64,000 bases of DNA, taken from the NCBI RefSeq assembly GCF_015594625.1, contig NZ_JADNRQ010000011.1, positions 1 through 64,000 on the forward strand, written 5' to 3'. Shown here one piece after another: positions 18,156 to 26,608 of the stretch; within the stretch, counting starts at the first letter, position 1; each line of letters starts with the position of its first letter. Below the pieces are notes generated by a model. That model saw nothing but the letters and a program-made list of their open reading frames with translations. It did not search any database and had not been told where the DNA came from. Origin of the DNA: Desulfallas sp. Bu1-1. GTDB taxonomy: Bacteria; Bacillota; Desulfotomaculia; Desulfotomaculales; Desulfallaceae. The position numbers and the translations under genes were made by a program.

Positions 18156-19106
18156 TTGCTGGCGGTGTATCAACTGCCCGTCCCCACGCCATATGCCGTG
18201 GGGCCGGTAAATGTGTACTTGATTAAAAACGATCCCGTTACGCTGATTGATGTCGGGCCTGGCACTGCCAAAGCCGGCGAGGTCTTGAAGGACATGTTGT
18301 CGTCGCTGGGTGTCGGCATCAAGGAGGTCAAACGAATAATCATCACGCACGCTCACCCGGATCACTGCGGGTTGGCGGCGGATATTGCAGGTGATTCCAA
18401 CGCCACTGTTTTTATTCACAGGCTGGAGGAAAAAAAACTACGGGGAAGCCATGACTATTTCAAAGAACGGCTGCCCTTTGTGTTGGAAGCCGGCATTCCC
18501 GCGGAAGTGTTAACTGAAATGGCCGGGGAAAGGGCCAAATTGCCGCCTCCGGGCCTGCGTGGTGCCGTCAACGTGGAAATTTTGGCAGACGAAACACTTG
18601 TTTTTGATGGCGGTGAATTAATGGTAATGCATCTGCCCGGCCACAGCCCCGGGCACGTTTGCCTTTATGATCCCGAACGAAAATATTTTTTCTCCGGGGA
18701 TTTTTTATTGCCGCACATCACCCCCAACCCGGTGCTGGAGCCTGATCCTGAAAAACCGGGAAAACGCTTGCCGACACTAAAGCAATACTTAGGCGGCCTG
18801 GATCGGGTGGAAGCGCTGGACATCACCATGGTTTGCCCGGGGCATGGAGGAGTTTTCAGTGACTATAAGGGCGTAATTGAAGCGGGGCGCCGCCACCACC
18901 GGTTTCAGTTTGACCGGATTATGGAAAAATTGAGGGGAAGGGAATTGAGCACCTTTCAATTAAGCCGGGAAATATACCCCAACCTGAAAGGATGGGAAGT
19001 TTTCCTGGGCCTTTCGGAGGTCCAGGCGCACCTGGATTTATTGACCGAGTGGGGAAAAACATATTGTTTTAAAAAGCAGGGGGTTGTTTATTACACAAAC
19101 CCGTAA
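18156..19106 (+). CDS. MBL-fold metallo-hydrolase with C-terminal winged-helix region
   Basis: Metallo-beta-lactamase fold hydrolase of 316 residues. It has the HxHxDH metal motif (ITHAHPDHCGL), a second His in HLPGHSPGHVCLY, an Asp in FFSGDFLLPH and a late His in VCPGHGGVF. The last 70 residues (QFDRIMEKLRGRELSTFQLSRE) look like the small helical domain of LACTB2-like enzymes. The substrate is unknown. The TTG at 18156 is preferred: GGGAGGTC lies 9 bases upstream, and the longer frame starting at 18105 would overlap the terminator. Confidence 0.88.
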   Translation: MLAVYQLPVPTPYAVGPVNVYLIKNDPVTLIDVGPGTAKAGEVLKDMLSSLGVGIKEVKRIIITHAHPDHCGLAADIAGDSNATVFIHRLEEKKLRGSHDYFKERLPFVLEAGIPAEVLTEMAGERAKLPPPGLRGAVNVEILADETLVFDGGELMVMHLPGHSPGHVCLYDPERKYFFSGDFLLPHITPNPVLEPDPEKPGKRLPTLKQYLGGLDRVEALDITMVCPGHGGVFSDYKGVIEAGRRHHRFQFDRIMEKLRGRELSTFQLSREIYPNLKGWEVFLGLSEVQAHLDLLTEWGKTYCFKKQGVVYYTNP

Positions 19107-19169
19107 ACGTGGAACGAGTGTAAAAACCAATGGCATAGTTGTCTAGAAGGAGTATTTGTGAGGTAAATT

Positions 19170-20579
19170 ATGAGTTTACGGTTGATACTGGCTGTACTGG
19201 CAGCCAAACTGGTTATGCACATAAGCAGGTTATTGGGCAAAGGGCGGGGTTCATCACTTCCGGGCATGCTGGCGCTGCGGATTTGCCCGGATTTATTGGG
19301 CCATTTTGAAAATCAGCCCCGGACCGCTACAATCATGGTCACGGGAACCAACGGAAAAACCACCACCAATAATATGTTGGCCGGGATACTTGAGCGCGAG
19401 GGCTATCAAGTGGTTGCCAACCGGGAGGGCGCCAACCTGATCACCGGGGTTGCTACCGCATTCATTAGGTCAAGCTCCATTTTAGGCCGGGTTCGTTGCG
19501 ATTATGCCGTTCTGGAAGTTGACGAGGCGGCTTTTACCGGGGTCACGAAGTGGATCAAACCCCGCTTGGTTGTTATAATCAATTTTTTTCGAGACCAGTT
19601 GGACAGGTATGGTGAACTGGATACCACCATTAAAAATGTGCTGGCGGCAGTAAAACAATTACCGGACTCCACGGTTTTGATTTTAAACGCCGATGACCCC
19701 CTGGTGGCCCGCCTGGCCAGGGAATCGGGGTATCATAGCAAATTTTACGGTGTGCGACCTGTTCAAGAACTTTCCGGCAATGTTGCATACAGCCGGGAGG
19801 CCAAGTTTTGCCCGTTTTGCGGGCATGCACTGGAATACAACATCTACCTGTATAGCCAGCTCGGCGATTACAAATGCACGCAATGCGATTTTGCACGCCC
19901 GCAACCCGATATTGAAGCCGAATCGGTGACAACCGGGGTGGGCGGCACGACGGCGTTTTTAAACGACGACAAAAACAAGTGGCAGTTGAATCTTCCGGTG
20001 CGGGGAATGCACAATCTTTACAATGCCCTCGCGGCTTTCACCGCGGCTTATTTGTTGGGGGTAAAACCCGAAACCGCGGTGGCCGGTCTTGAAACTTATA
20101 CTCCGGCCACGGGGCGAATGGAGTCCTTCAGGTATGGCTCCAAGCAAGTGGTGCTTGTCCTGGTTAAAAACCCAACCGGATTCAACCAGGCCCTCTCCGG
20201 TTTATTGACCGGGGAGGTTGAACAGGATGTAATGATCGCGATAAATGATAATGCCGCCGACGGAAGGGATATATCCTGGTTATGGGACGTAGATTTCGAA
20301 ATATTGACGCGCACCCCGGAAAAGTTCAAAAGATTTATCTGTAGCGGGCAGCGGGCCGAGGATATGGCTCTACGTTTAAAGTATGCCGGGGTTTCGCCAA
20401 CGATCATCGAAATAGAGAACGATTTCAGCCGGGCCGTCGATTCGGCTTTGAACGGGGAAAGCGGGGCGGTCAGCGTGCTGGTCACTTATACCGCTTTATG
20501 GCCGGTGGAAAAAATTTTGAGCCGGCGGGCTGAAAGGATGAAACAGAGTGTCGATTACAGTGTGCCATCTGTATCCTGA
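19170..20579 (+). CDS. murT: Lipid II isoglutaminyl synthase, MurT subunit
   Basis: MurT with GatD amidates the D-Glu of peptidoglycan stem peptides to iso-glutamine. The 469 residues show a Mur-ligase ATP site (TGTNGKTTT at about 59-67), the conserved VLEVDEAAF, and a Cys4 zinc ribbon (CPFCG and CTQC, about 213-236) that marks MurT apart from MurE. The C-terminal part is the DUF1727 domain. The gene ends 32 bases inside gatD, so the two are translationally coupled. Confidence 0.94.
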   Translation: MSLRLILAVLAAKLVMHISRLLGKGRGSSLPGMLALRICPDLLGHFENQPRTATIMVTGTNGKTTTNNMLAGILEREGYQVVANREGANLITGVATAFIRSSSILGRVRCDYAVLEVDEAAFTGVTKWIKPRLVVIINFFRDQLDRYGELDTTIKNVLAAVKQLPDSTVLILNADDPLVARLARESGYHSKFYGVRPVQELSGNVAYSREAKFCPFCGHALEYNIYLYSQLGDYKCTQCDFARPQPDIEAESVTTGVGGTTAFLNDDKNKWQLNLPVRGMHNLYNALAAFTAAYLLGVKPETAVAGLETYTPATGRMESFRYGSKQVVLVLVKNPTGFNQALSGLLTGEVEQDVMIAINDNAADGRDISWLWDVDFEILTRTPEKFKRFICSGQRAEDMALRLKYAGVSPTIIEIENDFSRAVDSALNGESGAVSVLVTYTALWPVEKILSRRAERMKQSVDYSVPSVS

Positions 20580-21273
20580 TTTGTTAAATCTATATGGGGA
20601 CCGCGGGAACGTAATATCTTTTGTGCAGCGTTGCCGCTGGCGGGGCCTGGATGTTCAGGTGCGGGAAATCAACCTTGACAATCCGGTAAAATTTGAGGAA
20701 TACGATTTCCTGTTTATAGGCGGGGGCTCGGACAGGGAGCAGTCGCTTATCGCAGCTGACCTGGGCGCGCGCGTTGACAGTCTCCGGGCGGCGGTGGAGG
20801 ATGGGCTGGTTGTTCTGGCCATCTGCGGAGGTTACCAGTTATTGGGCCGGTTTTACCGTACTCCCGAGGGCAAGGAAATTGCCGGCCTGGGGTTACTGGA
20901 CTTTTACACCGAAGCCGGGAACAGGCGGCTGATCGGTAATGTGGCCGTGGAAGCGGAAATAGGCGGCAGGAAAACAATCCTGGTGGGATTTGAAAATCAC
21001 GGAGGTAAAACCTTTTTAAACGGGCTCAAACCTTTGGGCCGGGTGCTGTTCGGCAACGGCAACAACGGTATGGACGGGCTGGAGGGAGCAAGGTACAAGA
21101 ATGTTTTTTGTTCATACCTGCATGGCCCGTTGTTGCCCAAAAACCCAGTGCTTACGGATTATTTGATTGCGCTGGCCCTGCAAAGGAAAGGGATTGGTAC
21201 GGAACTATCCCCTCTTGACGACAGTATTGAGGAGCGGGCCAACAAGGCTATGGTTAAAAGACTATTGGGCTAA
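20548..21273 (+). CDS. gatD: Lipid II isoglutaminyl synthase, glutamine amidotransferase subunit GatD
   Basis: GatD is the glutaminase that feeds ammonia to MurT. The 241 residues have a class I-like amidotransferase fold of the cobyric-acid type: catalytic Cys in LAICGGYQLLG and His in SYLHGPLLPKNP. The GTG start at 20548 lies inside murT, behind AAAGGATGA. The pair is conserved in Gram-positive bacteria. Confidence 0.94.
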   Translation: MSITVCHLYPDLLNLYGDRGNVISFVQRCRWRGLDVQVREINLDNPVKFEEYDFLFIGGGSDREQSLIAADLGARVDSLRAAVEDGLVVLAICGGYQLLGRFYRTPEGKEIAGLGLLDFYTEAGNRRLIGNVAVEAEIGGRKTILVGFENHGGKTFLNGLKPLGRVLFGNGNNGMDGLEGARYKNVFCSYLHGPLLPKNPVLTDYLIALALQRKGIGTELSPLDDSIEERANKAMVKRLLG

Positions 21274-21301
21274 TTTTAACGGTTGCGGGTACGGGAAATT
21301 T

Positions 21302-21330
21302 TTGTTAAGATAATGTTAAAAATATTGTAT
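21302..21330 (+). promoter_or_regulatory. Candidate promoter for the 39-codon gene
   Basis: TTGTTA (21302-21307) and TTGTAT (21325-21330) are separated by 17 bases. The match to the -10 consensus is modest. It would start RNA close to the palindrome at 21338-21352. Confidence 0.35.
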
Positions 21331-21337
21331 ACAGTGT

Positions 21338-21352
21338 ACCTCCCTGGGAGGT
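21338..21352 (+). promoter_or_regulatory. Palindrome containing the Shine-Dalgarno of the small gene
   Basis: ACCTCCC-T-GGGAGGT is a perfect 7+1+7 inverted repeat. Its right arm is the start of the ribosome site GGGAGGTGAT. As RNA it could form ACCTC/GAGGT around CCTGG and hide the site; as DNA it could be an operator. Nothing decides between these. Confidence 0.5.
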
Positions 21353-21359
21353 GATACCA

Positions 21360-21479
21360 TTGACCTACCTGGCAACCTGGATTGAAGGGGAAGAAGTATT
21401 TTACCGGATTGTTGACGAAAAGACATTACAAGAAATGTGGGAACCGGAGAAACATATTATGGTCATTCAATTATCCTAA
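21360..21479 (+). CDS. Small protein of 39 residues, function unknown
   Basis: TTG start, 39 residues, stop TAA. A very strong ribosome site, GGGAGGTGAT, lies at 21346-21355, and a terminator follows 25 bases after the stop, so this looks like a complete one-gene unit. The product starts MTYLATWIEGEEVFYRIVD and ends EKHIMVIQLS. It has mixed hydrophobic and acidic residues, no membrane segment and no recognisable motif. I do not recognise the family. Support comes from the ribosome site and terminator rather than homology. Confidence 0.55.
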   Translation: MTYLATWIEGEEVFYRIVDEKTLQEMWEPEKHIMVIQLS

Positions 21480-21504
21480 ACGAGCAAGCTATTTTACGTT
21501 TTCC

Positions 21505-21536
21505 AACGCCGTGCGAGTCACGGCGTTTTTTATTTT
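21505..21536 (+). terminator. Strong terminator after the small gene
   Basis: AACGCCGTG (21505-21513) pairs perfectly with CACGGCGTT (21519-21527) around CGAGT, followed by TTTTATTTT. Confidence 0.9.
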
Positions 21537-21601
21537 CTTCCAGATATTTTCCTAAGTTGTCGATTTCAGGCGGAAACAGTTTTCTATAACAACCCAAAGG
21601 G

Positions 21602-21630
21602 ATACTTATTTTTACAGTCTCGCATATAAA
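21602..21630 (+). promoter_or_regulatory. Candidate sporulation (sigma-E-type) promoter for prkA
   Basis: GGATACT near 21600-21606 and CATATAAA at 21623-21630 resemble the sigma-E elements (an ATA-type -35 and a CATACAAT-type -10). The gap of 16 bases is slightly long. prkA and yhbH are sigma-E genes in Bacillus, which motivated the search. The rest of 21537-21715 shows no gene. Confidence 0.35.
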
Positions 21631-21715
21631 TATATTACCGTACACAAGCAGGCCGCTTTTTTGCCTTGTGGTTTAGAAGTTTAATGTCATAAAGTGCCAA
21701 GGGGAGTGTGAAAAA

Positions 21716-23614
21716 ATGGATTTCTTTAAACGTTTGGAAGAATTCCGCTCTCTTGAAAAACAATATATGTGGGAAGGTACATTTACAGATTATATACAAA
21801 TCGTCAAAGAAAGGCCGTGGGTAACCCAATTGGCTCATGCCAGGATTTACAACATGATCAAGGATGCGGGAGTGGTAGAACTGGAAGGTGGGGGAAAGCG
21901 GTATAAATTTTTTAGCCAGGAGCTTTTCGGCCTGGATAAGACGCTGGAAAAGCTGGTGGAGGAATATTTTCACCCTGCAGCCCGCCGTCTGGACGTGCGT
22001 AAACGCATTTTGCTATTAATGGGCCCGGTCAGCGGTGGAAAATCAACCTTGGTGGCCATGTTGAAAAAGGGCTTGGAGAATTACAGCAAGACAGAGCGGG
22101 GAGCTTTGTACGGTATTAAAGGTTGCCCAATGCACGAGGAACCTTTACACCTGATTCCCAGAGAACTTAGAAAGGAATTCGAACAGGAATACTGCGTCTA
22201 TATTGAAGGGGAGTTGTGCCCGTCCTGTCGGGTGATGGTGGAGCAGGAGTACGGAGGAAATATTGAAAACGTTATCGTGGAAAGGGTAATTCTTTCAGAG
22301 GATAACCGGGTCGGCATTGGCACATTTACCCCATCCGATCCCAAATCCCAGGACATCGCCGATCTTACGGGCAGTATCGATTTCAGTACGATCGCCGAGT
22401 ACGGGTCGGAGTCGGACCCCCGGGCGTACCGGTTCGACGGCGAACTGAATATAGCTAACAGAGGAATGATGGAGTTCCAGGAGATGCTCAAGTGCGACGA
22501 AAAATTTCTCTGGAACCTGCTCAGCCTATCGCAGGAAGGAAATTTCAAAGCTGGCCGCTTCGCTTTGATATATGCCGATGAGATGATCGTCGCCCACACG
22601 AACGAAAATGAATACAAAGCGTTTATCAGCAACAAGAAAAACGAGGCGCTTCAATCACGGATTATCGTGATGAAGATTCCTTATAACCTCAAAGTCAGCG
22701 AGGAAATAAAAATCTATGATAAGTTGATTAAACAAAGCGATCTTAAAGATGTGCATATTGCGCCTCACTCGTTAAGAGTGGCCAGCATTTTCTCCGTACT
22801 CAGCCGCCTGAAGGAAAGCAAGAAACAGGGTATGGACCTGGTCAAGAAAATGAAACTTTACGATGGTGAGGATGTGGAAGGCTTTAAGCAAAAGGATGTG
22901 GCGGAGTTGCAGGCGGAGCATCCCGATGAGGGGATGAGCGGGGTGGACCCGCGGTACGTGATCAACCGGTTGAGTTCATCACTTATCCGTACTTCCACCC
23001 GTTGCATCAACCCGCTGGATGTGTTACGCGGGTTAAAGGATGGTCTGGACCAGCATCCCTCCATTACCAAGGAGGAGCGCGACCGGCTGCTTAACTTTAT
23101 TTCGGTGGCCAGAAAAGAATATGATGAGCTGGCCAAAAAGGAAGTTCAGAAGGCGTTCGTATACTCTTATGAAGAGTCCGCTCGCATATTGTTCGATAAT
23201 TATCTGGATAATGTTGAAGCTTATTGCAACGGTGTTAAGTTGAAAGACCCCATTACGGACGAAGAAATCGACCCTGATGAAAAGTTGATGCGATCCATCG
23301 AAGAACAGATCGGGGTTTCGGAAAGCGCCAAGAAGAGTTTCCGTGAGGAAATTTTGATCAGGTTGTCAACCTACGCCAGGAAAGGCAAACGGTTTGATTA
23401 CCGGTCGCATGAGAGATTGCGCGAGGCTGTGGAAAAGAAGCTGTTTGCCGACTTAAAAGATGTGGTTAAGATTACCACTTCCACCAAGACTCCCGACGCC
23501 GAACAGCTCAAACGGATTAACGAAGTAAGCGCCAAGTTGATTGACGAGTACGGTTATTGCAGCATTTGCGCCAATGAACTGTTAAAATACGTGGGCAGCC
23601 TGTTAAACAGGTAG
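21716..23614 (+). CDS. prkA: Serine protein kinase/AAA protein PrkA
   Basis: PrkA-family protein of 632 residues. The N-terminal AAA domain has Walker A MGPVSGGKSTLV (about 101-112) followed by the PrkA-specific Cys segment GELCPSCRVMV. The C-terminal part (about 380-632) is the PrkA kinase-like domain. Members are linked to sporulation in Bacillus and to stress and nitrogen starvation in enterics (YeaG). Some studies report protein kinase activity and others ATP-dependent protease activity, so biochemical function is open. AAGGGGAGTG precedes the ATG. It forms one unit with yhbH and spoVR. Confidence 0.94.
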   Translation: MDFFKRLEEFRSLEKQYMWEGTFTDYIQIVKERPWVTQLAHARIYNMIKDAGVVELEGGGKRYKFFSQELFGLDKTLEKLVEEYFHPAARRLDVRKRILLLMGPVSGGKSTLVAMLKKGLENYSKTERGALYGIKGCPMHEEPLHLIPRELRKEFEQEYCVYIEGELCPSCRVMVEQEYGGNIENVIVERVILSEDNRVGIGTFTPSDPKSQDIADLTGSIDFSTIAEYGSESDPRAYRFDGELNIANRGMMEFQEMLKCDEKFLWNLLSLSQEGNFKAGRFALIYADEMIVAHTNENEYKAFISNKKNEALQSRIIVMKIPYNLKVSEEIKIYDKLIKQSDLKDVHIAPHSLRVASIFSVLSRLKESKKQGMDLVKKMKLYDGEDVEGFKQKDVAELQAEHPDEGMSGVDPRYVINRLSSSLIRTSTRCINPLDVLRGLKDGLDQHPSITKEERDRLLNFISVARKEYDELAKKEVQKAFVYSYEESARILFDNYLDNVEAYCNGVKLKDPITDEEIDPDEKLMRSIEEQIGVSESAKKSFREEILIRLSTYARKGKRFDYRSHERLREAVEKKLFADLKDVVKITTSTKTPDAEQLKRINEVSAKLIDEYGYCSICANELLKYVGSLLNR

Positions 23615-23627
23615 GGGGTAATCCAAA

Positions 23628-24779
23628 ATGTCCGGCAGATACACGGTCTCCCGGGAGGACTGGTCATTACACCGCAAAGGTGAAATTGACCGGGATCGCC
23701 ACCGGGAAAAGGTGAGGGAGGCAATTAAGAAAAACCTGGCAGACGTTGTCAGCGAGGAAAGCATAATTTTGTCCGACGGCCGCAAAGTTGTCAAGGTGCC
23801 CATACGTTCCCTGGAAGAGTACCATTTCCGCTTTGATACGGGTAAACGTAAACATGCCGGCCAGGGCGAGGGAGGCACCAAGGAAGGGGACTTACTGGGC
23901 AGCGAGCAAAAAAAGGCGGGACCGGGCAAAGGTCCGGGCGCCGGCGACGAACCCGGCGTGGACTATTACGAAGCTGAAATTACCATTGAAGAACTGGCGC
24001 AGTTGATCTTTGAGGATTTGGGGTTGCCAAACTTGCAGCAAAAGAAAAAACCCGAACTGGCATCCGAATCCTTTGAATTTAAGGAAGTCAGGAAACAGGG
24101 TATTTCCAGCAACATCGACCGCAAGCGAACGATTTTGGAAGCGATAAAGCGCAACGCCATGAAAGGACGGAAGGGTTTCAATGAGATAAGCAAGGACGAC
24201 CTGCGTTTCAAAACCTGGGATGTTACTTACAAGTATGAAAGCAACGCGGTCGTGCTGGCCATGATGGACACATCGGGGTCGATGGGTCCGTACGAGAAAT
24301 ATATCGCCAGAAGTTTCTTTTTCTGGATGGTGCGCTTTTTACGTACCAAGTATCAAAACGTACAGATTGTTTTTCTGGCGCACCATGTTGAAGCCAAAGA
24401 AACCACCGAGGAGGAATTCTTTACCAAGGGGGCCAGCGGGGGAACCCGCTGCTCTTCGGTCTATAAACTGGCCCTGGAAATCATTGAAAAGCGGTTCAGC
24501 CCGCAAGATTACAATATATATGCTTTCCACTTCAGCGACGGTGACAACCTTACTTCGGACAACGAAAAATGCGTCAAATACGTTAATGAATTACTCAAAG
24601 TCTGTAATCTCGTGGGCTACGGGGAAATTGAAGGGCCTTATTACCACACCAGCACATTACGTGCCGCTTTTAAGAAAATAAACGATCCCAAGTTTACCTG
24701 TATTGGTATAAAGGATAAATCCGACGTATATCCGGCCTTGAAAACTTTCTTTAACCCGAACCCGGCAACTACTGCGTAA
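23628..24779 (+). CDS. yhbH: Sporulation protein YhbH (DUF444)
   Basis: DUF444 protein of 383 residues. The C-terminal half has a von Willebrand A-like metal site, [14 protein letters not shown] (about 210-223), with [17 protein letters not shown] and [14 protein letters not shown] further on. The N-terminal third is charged, with a Gly/Lys-rich linker. It is the YeaH counterpart and is almost always next to PrkA/YeaG and SpoVR/YcgB, implying that the three act together. It lies 13 bases after prkA. The molecular role is unknown. Confidence 0.93.
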   Translation: MSGRYTVSREDWSLHRKGEIDRDRHREKVREAIKKNLADVVSEESIILSDGRKVVKVPIRSLEEYHFRFDTGKRKHAGQGEGGTKEGDLLGSEQKKAGPGKGPGAGDEPGVDYYEAEITIEELAQLIFEDLGLPNLQQKKKPELASESFEFKEVRKQGISSNIDRKRTILEAIKRNAMKGRKGFNEISKDDLRFKTWDVTYKYESNAVVLAMMDTSGSMGPYEKYIARSFFFWMVRFLRTKYQNVQIVFLAHHVEAKETTEEEFFTKGASGGTRCSSVYKLALEIIEKRFSPQDYNIYAFHFSDGDNLTSDNEKCVKYVNELLKVCNLVGYGEIEGPYYHTSTLRAAFKKINDPKFTCIGIKDKSDVYPALKTFFNPNPATTA

Positions 24780-24794
24780 CGAGGGGGTGTTCCT

Positions 24795-26306
24795 TTGCAT
24801 CCGCAGGAGGAAAAAAAATTACTGGAAGAGTCCATTGAAAAAATAACCGCCATAGCCAAAGGGTTCAACCTTGATTTTTACGACATGTATTTTGAAATCT
24901 GCCCCGCCGATATTATTTATTCCTTCGGCGCCTACGGCATGCCCACCAGGTTCTCCCACTGGTCCTTTGGCAAGGCGTATCATAAAATGAAGACCCAGTA
25001 CGATTATAATTTAAGCCGGATTTATGAAATGGTGATTAATTCCGATCCCTGTTACGCGTTTCTCCTCGAGGGTAACTCACTGGTGCAGAATAAGATGGTA
25101 ATCGCCCATGTTTTGGGCCATTGCGATTTTTTTAAAAACAATTATTATTTCAGTAGAACGTCCAGAAAAATGGTTGAAAGCATGGCGGTGGCGGCGGACC
25201 GGATCAGGGGTTATGAATTCAAATATGGCCGGGATAAAGTGGAGACCTTTTTGGATTCTGTAATTTCGTTGCAGGAAAACGTGGACCCGCAACGGCACAT
25301 CGCTGCAGGTGAAAGCATCAACCCGCAAACCCTTGATAAAAACCACGGCGGCCGGCAGCACACCTGTTCCGGCGGCCAATACTGCAAGGGGGGTGGGTGT
25401 AGTAACCAGGGTGGGTATCATGATCATGAAAAAACACAAGCCCGGCCGACCCCCTATGACGACCTTTGGGACCTTGACAAACATGAATGTGAACATAAAT
25501 GCGACAAGGAAGACCAGCCTAAAAAATTCCCGGAACAACCGGAAAAGGATATGTTGTTGTTTATGATGGAGCATGCCCGGGATCTGAAAGACTGGCAACG
25601 GGATATTATCTCCATTATCAGGGAAGAAATGTTGTATTTTTGGCCGCAAATGCAGACCAAAATCATGAATGAAGGTTGGGCCACATACTGGCATATCAGG
25701 ATTATGCGGGAATTGGATTTAACTGAAGATGAAGCGCTGGAGTTTGCGAAAACGCACGCCGGGGTAATCCAAACTTCCAAGTTTAGGATTAATCCTTATT
25801 ACCTGGGTTTAAAAATATTCGAGGACATCGAAAAAAGATGGGATAACCCTACGGAGGAAGAAAAGCGGAAGTACGGGCGTAAAGGCGGCGAAGGTAAACA
25901 CAAAATTTTTGAAGTCAGGGCAACCGAAAACGACATTTCGTTTATTCGAAACTATTTAACCGAGGAACTTGTTGAAGAACTGGATTTGTACTTATACAAG
26001 AAAGTTGGCTATGACTGGAAAGTAGTCGATAAAGACTGGGAAAAGGTACGGGACGGTCTGGTAAAAAACCTGTATAACTGCGGCTTGCCCTATATTGTGG
26101 TTGAAGACGGGGATTTCGGCAGGCGCGGGGAATTATACCTTAAGCATGTGTACGAGGGGACGGACCTGGACGTTTACTACCTGGAAAGAACCCTACCTCA
26201 CGTTTATAAAGTCTGGGGCAGGGGGGTGCACTTGGAAACGGTAGTTGACGGCAAAAGAGTTGTATTTTCATATAATGGTGAAAAACCCGGTAAAAAATTT
26301 ATTTAA
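24795..26306 (+). CDS. spoVR: Stage V sporulation protein SpoVR
   Basis: SpoVR (YcgB) family protein of 503 residues; Bacillus spoVR mutants have cortex defects. Conserved blocks are [17 protein letters not shown] (about 104-120), [16 protein letters not shown], the central [13 protein letters not shown] and the C-terminal [15 protein letters not shown]. Between about residues 183 and 236 lies a Cys/His-rich segment (H184, H189, C191, C197, C202, H209, H211, H230, C232, H234, C236) that looks like an inserted metal site. The TTG start follows GAGGGGG. The gene is complete, and a TnpB remnant begins just after its stop. Confidence 0.93.
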   Translation: MHPQEEKKLLEESIEKITAIAKGFNLDFYDMYFEICPADIIYSFGAYGMPTRFSHWSFGKAYHKMKTQYDYNLSRIYEMVINSDPCYAFLLEGNSLVQNKMVIAHVLGHCDFFKNNYYFSRTSRKMVESMAVAADRIRGYEFKYGRDKVETFLDSVISLQENVDPQRHIAAGESINPQTLDKNHGGRQHTCSGGQYCKGGGCSNQGGYHDHEKTQARPTPYDDLWDLDKHECEHKCDKEDQPKKFPEQPEKDMLLFMMEHARDLKDWQRDIISIIREEMLYFWPQMQTKIMNEGWATYWHIRIMRELDLTEDEALEFAKTHAGVIQTSKFRINPYYLGLKIFEDIEKRWDNPTEEEKRKYGRKGGEGKHKIFEVRATENDISFIRNYLTEELVEELDLYLYKKVGYDWKVVDKDWEKVRDGLVKNLYNCGLPYIVVEDGDFGRRGELYLKHVYEGTDLDVYYLERTLPHVYKVWGRGVHLETVVDGKRVVFSYNGEKPGKKFI

Positions 26307-26310
26307 CAAA

Positions 26311-26436
26311 TATTTATTTTCATTAGATTTGTCCGTCCGGGTGCATGAGTGCCCTCATTGCGGCTTGGTGCTTGACCGGGACGTAAATGCGGCCCGGAAC
26401 ATCCTCAAGAAAGCTTTGGCTTCGGAAGCGGCCTGA
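26311..26436 (+). pseudogene. TnpB (IS200/IS605-type) C-terminal remnant
   Basis: Only the last 35 or so codons of a tnpB/orfB gene remain. The frame ends in SVRVHECPHCGLVLDRDVN followed by AARNILKKAL and a TGA at 26434. CPHCG is the first half of the zinc ribbon, and DRDVNAARN holds the last RuvC Asp, both standard at the TnpB C-terminus. No matching 5' portion, start or tnpA is present; spoVR ends at 26306. The protein cannot be functional. Members of this family are RNA-guided nucleases. Confidence 0.88.
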
Positions 26437-26576
26437 AAAGCTTCCCTACCGTGGGAACCACGGGACGTTACGCCTGTGGAGCTAACCCGCTAGGGTTACG
26501 ATGAAGCAGGAAACCCACGAATTCGCCCCGCTCAGGAAGCCCCTTCCTGAGCGGGGCAAAGGGAGGGGTGGTTCAC
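26400..26576 (+). ncRNA. Omega-RNA-like 3' region and right end of the TnpB element
   Basis: The bases after the tnpB remnant match the usual structured tail of these elements. There is a small CCGTGG/CCACGG hairpin (about 26450-26465), the block GTTACGCCTGTGGAGCTAAC, the block GTTACGATGAAGCAGG, a 14-bp perfect stem at 26525-26538/26544-26557 with a GCCCC loop, and the terminal GGGGTGGTTCAC ending at 26576. In TnpB systems this part is transcribed as the guide RNA scaffold and the bases just outside the end act as the guide; here these would start TAAAGTAATATAG. Whether it is transcribed is unknown. Confidence 0.65.
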
Positions 26577-26608
26577 TAAAGTAATATAGTTGATAGGGGT
26601 TTTATAAC

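Noticed and set aside
26525-26557. 14-bp perfect hairpin taken as a terminator for spoVR
   Set aside because: No T tract follows, and its place before GTGGTTCAC fits the right end of an IS605-type element better.
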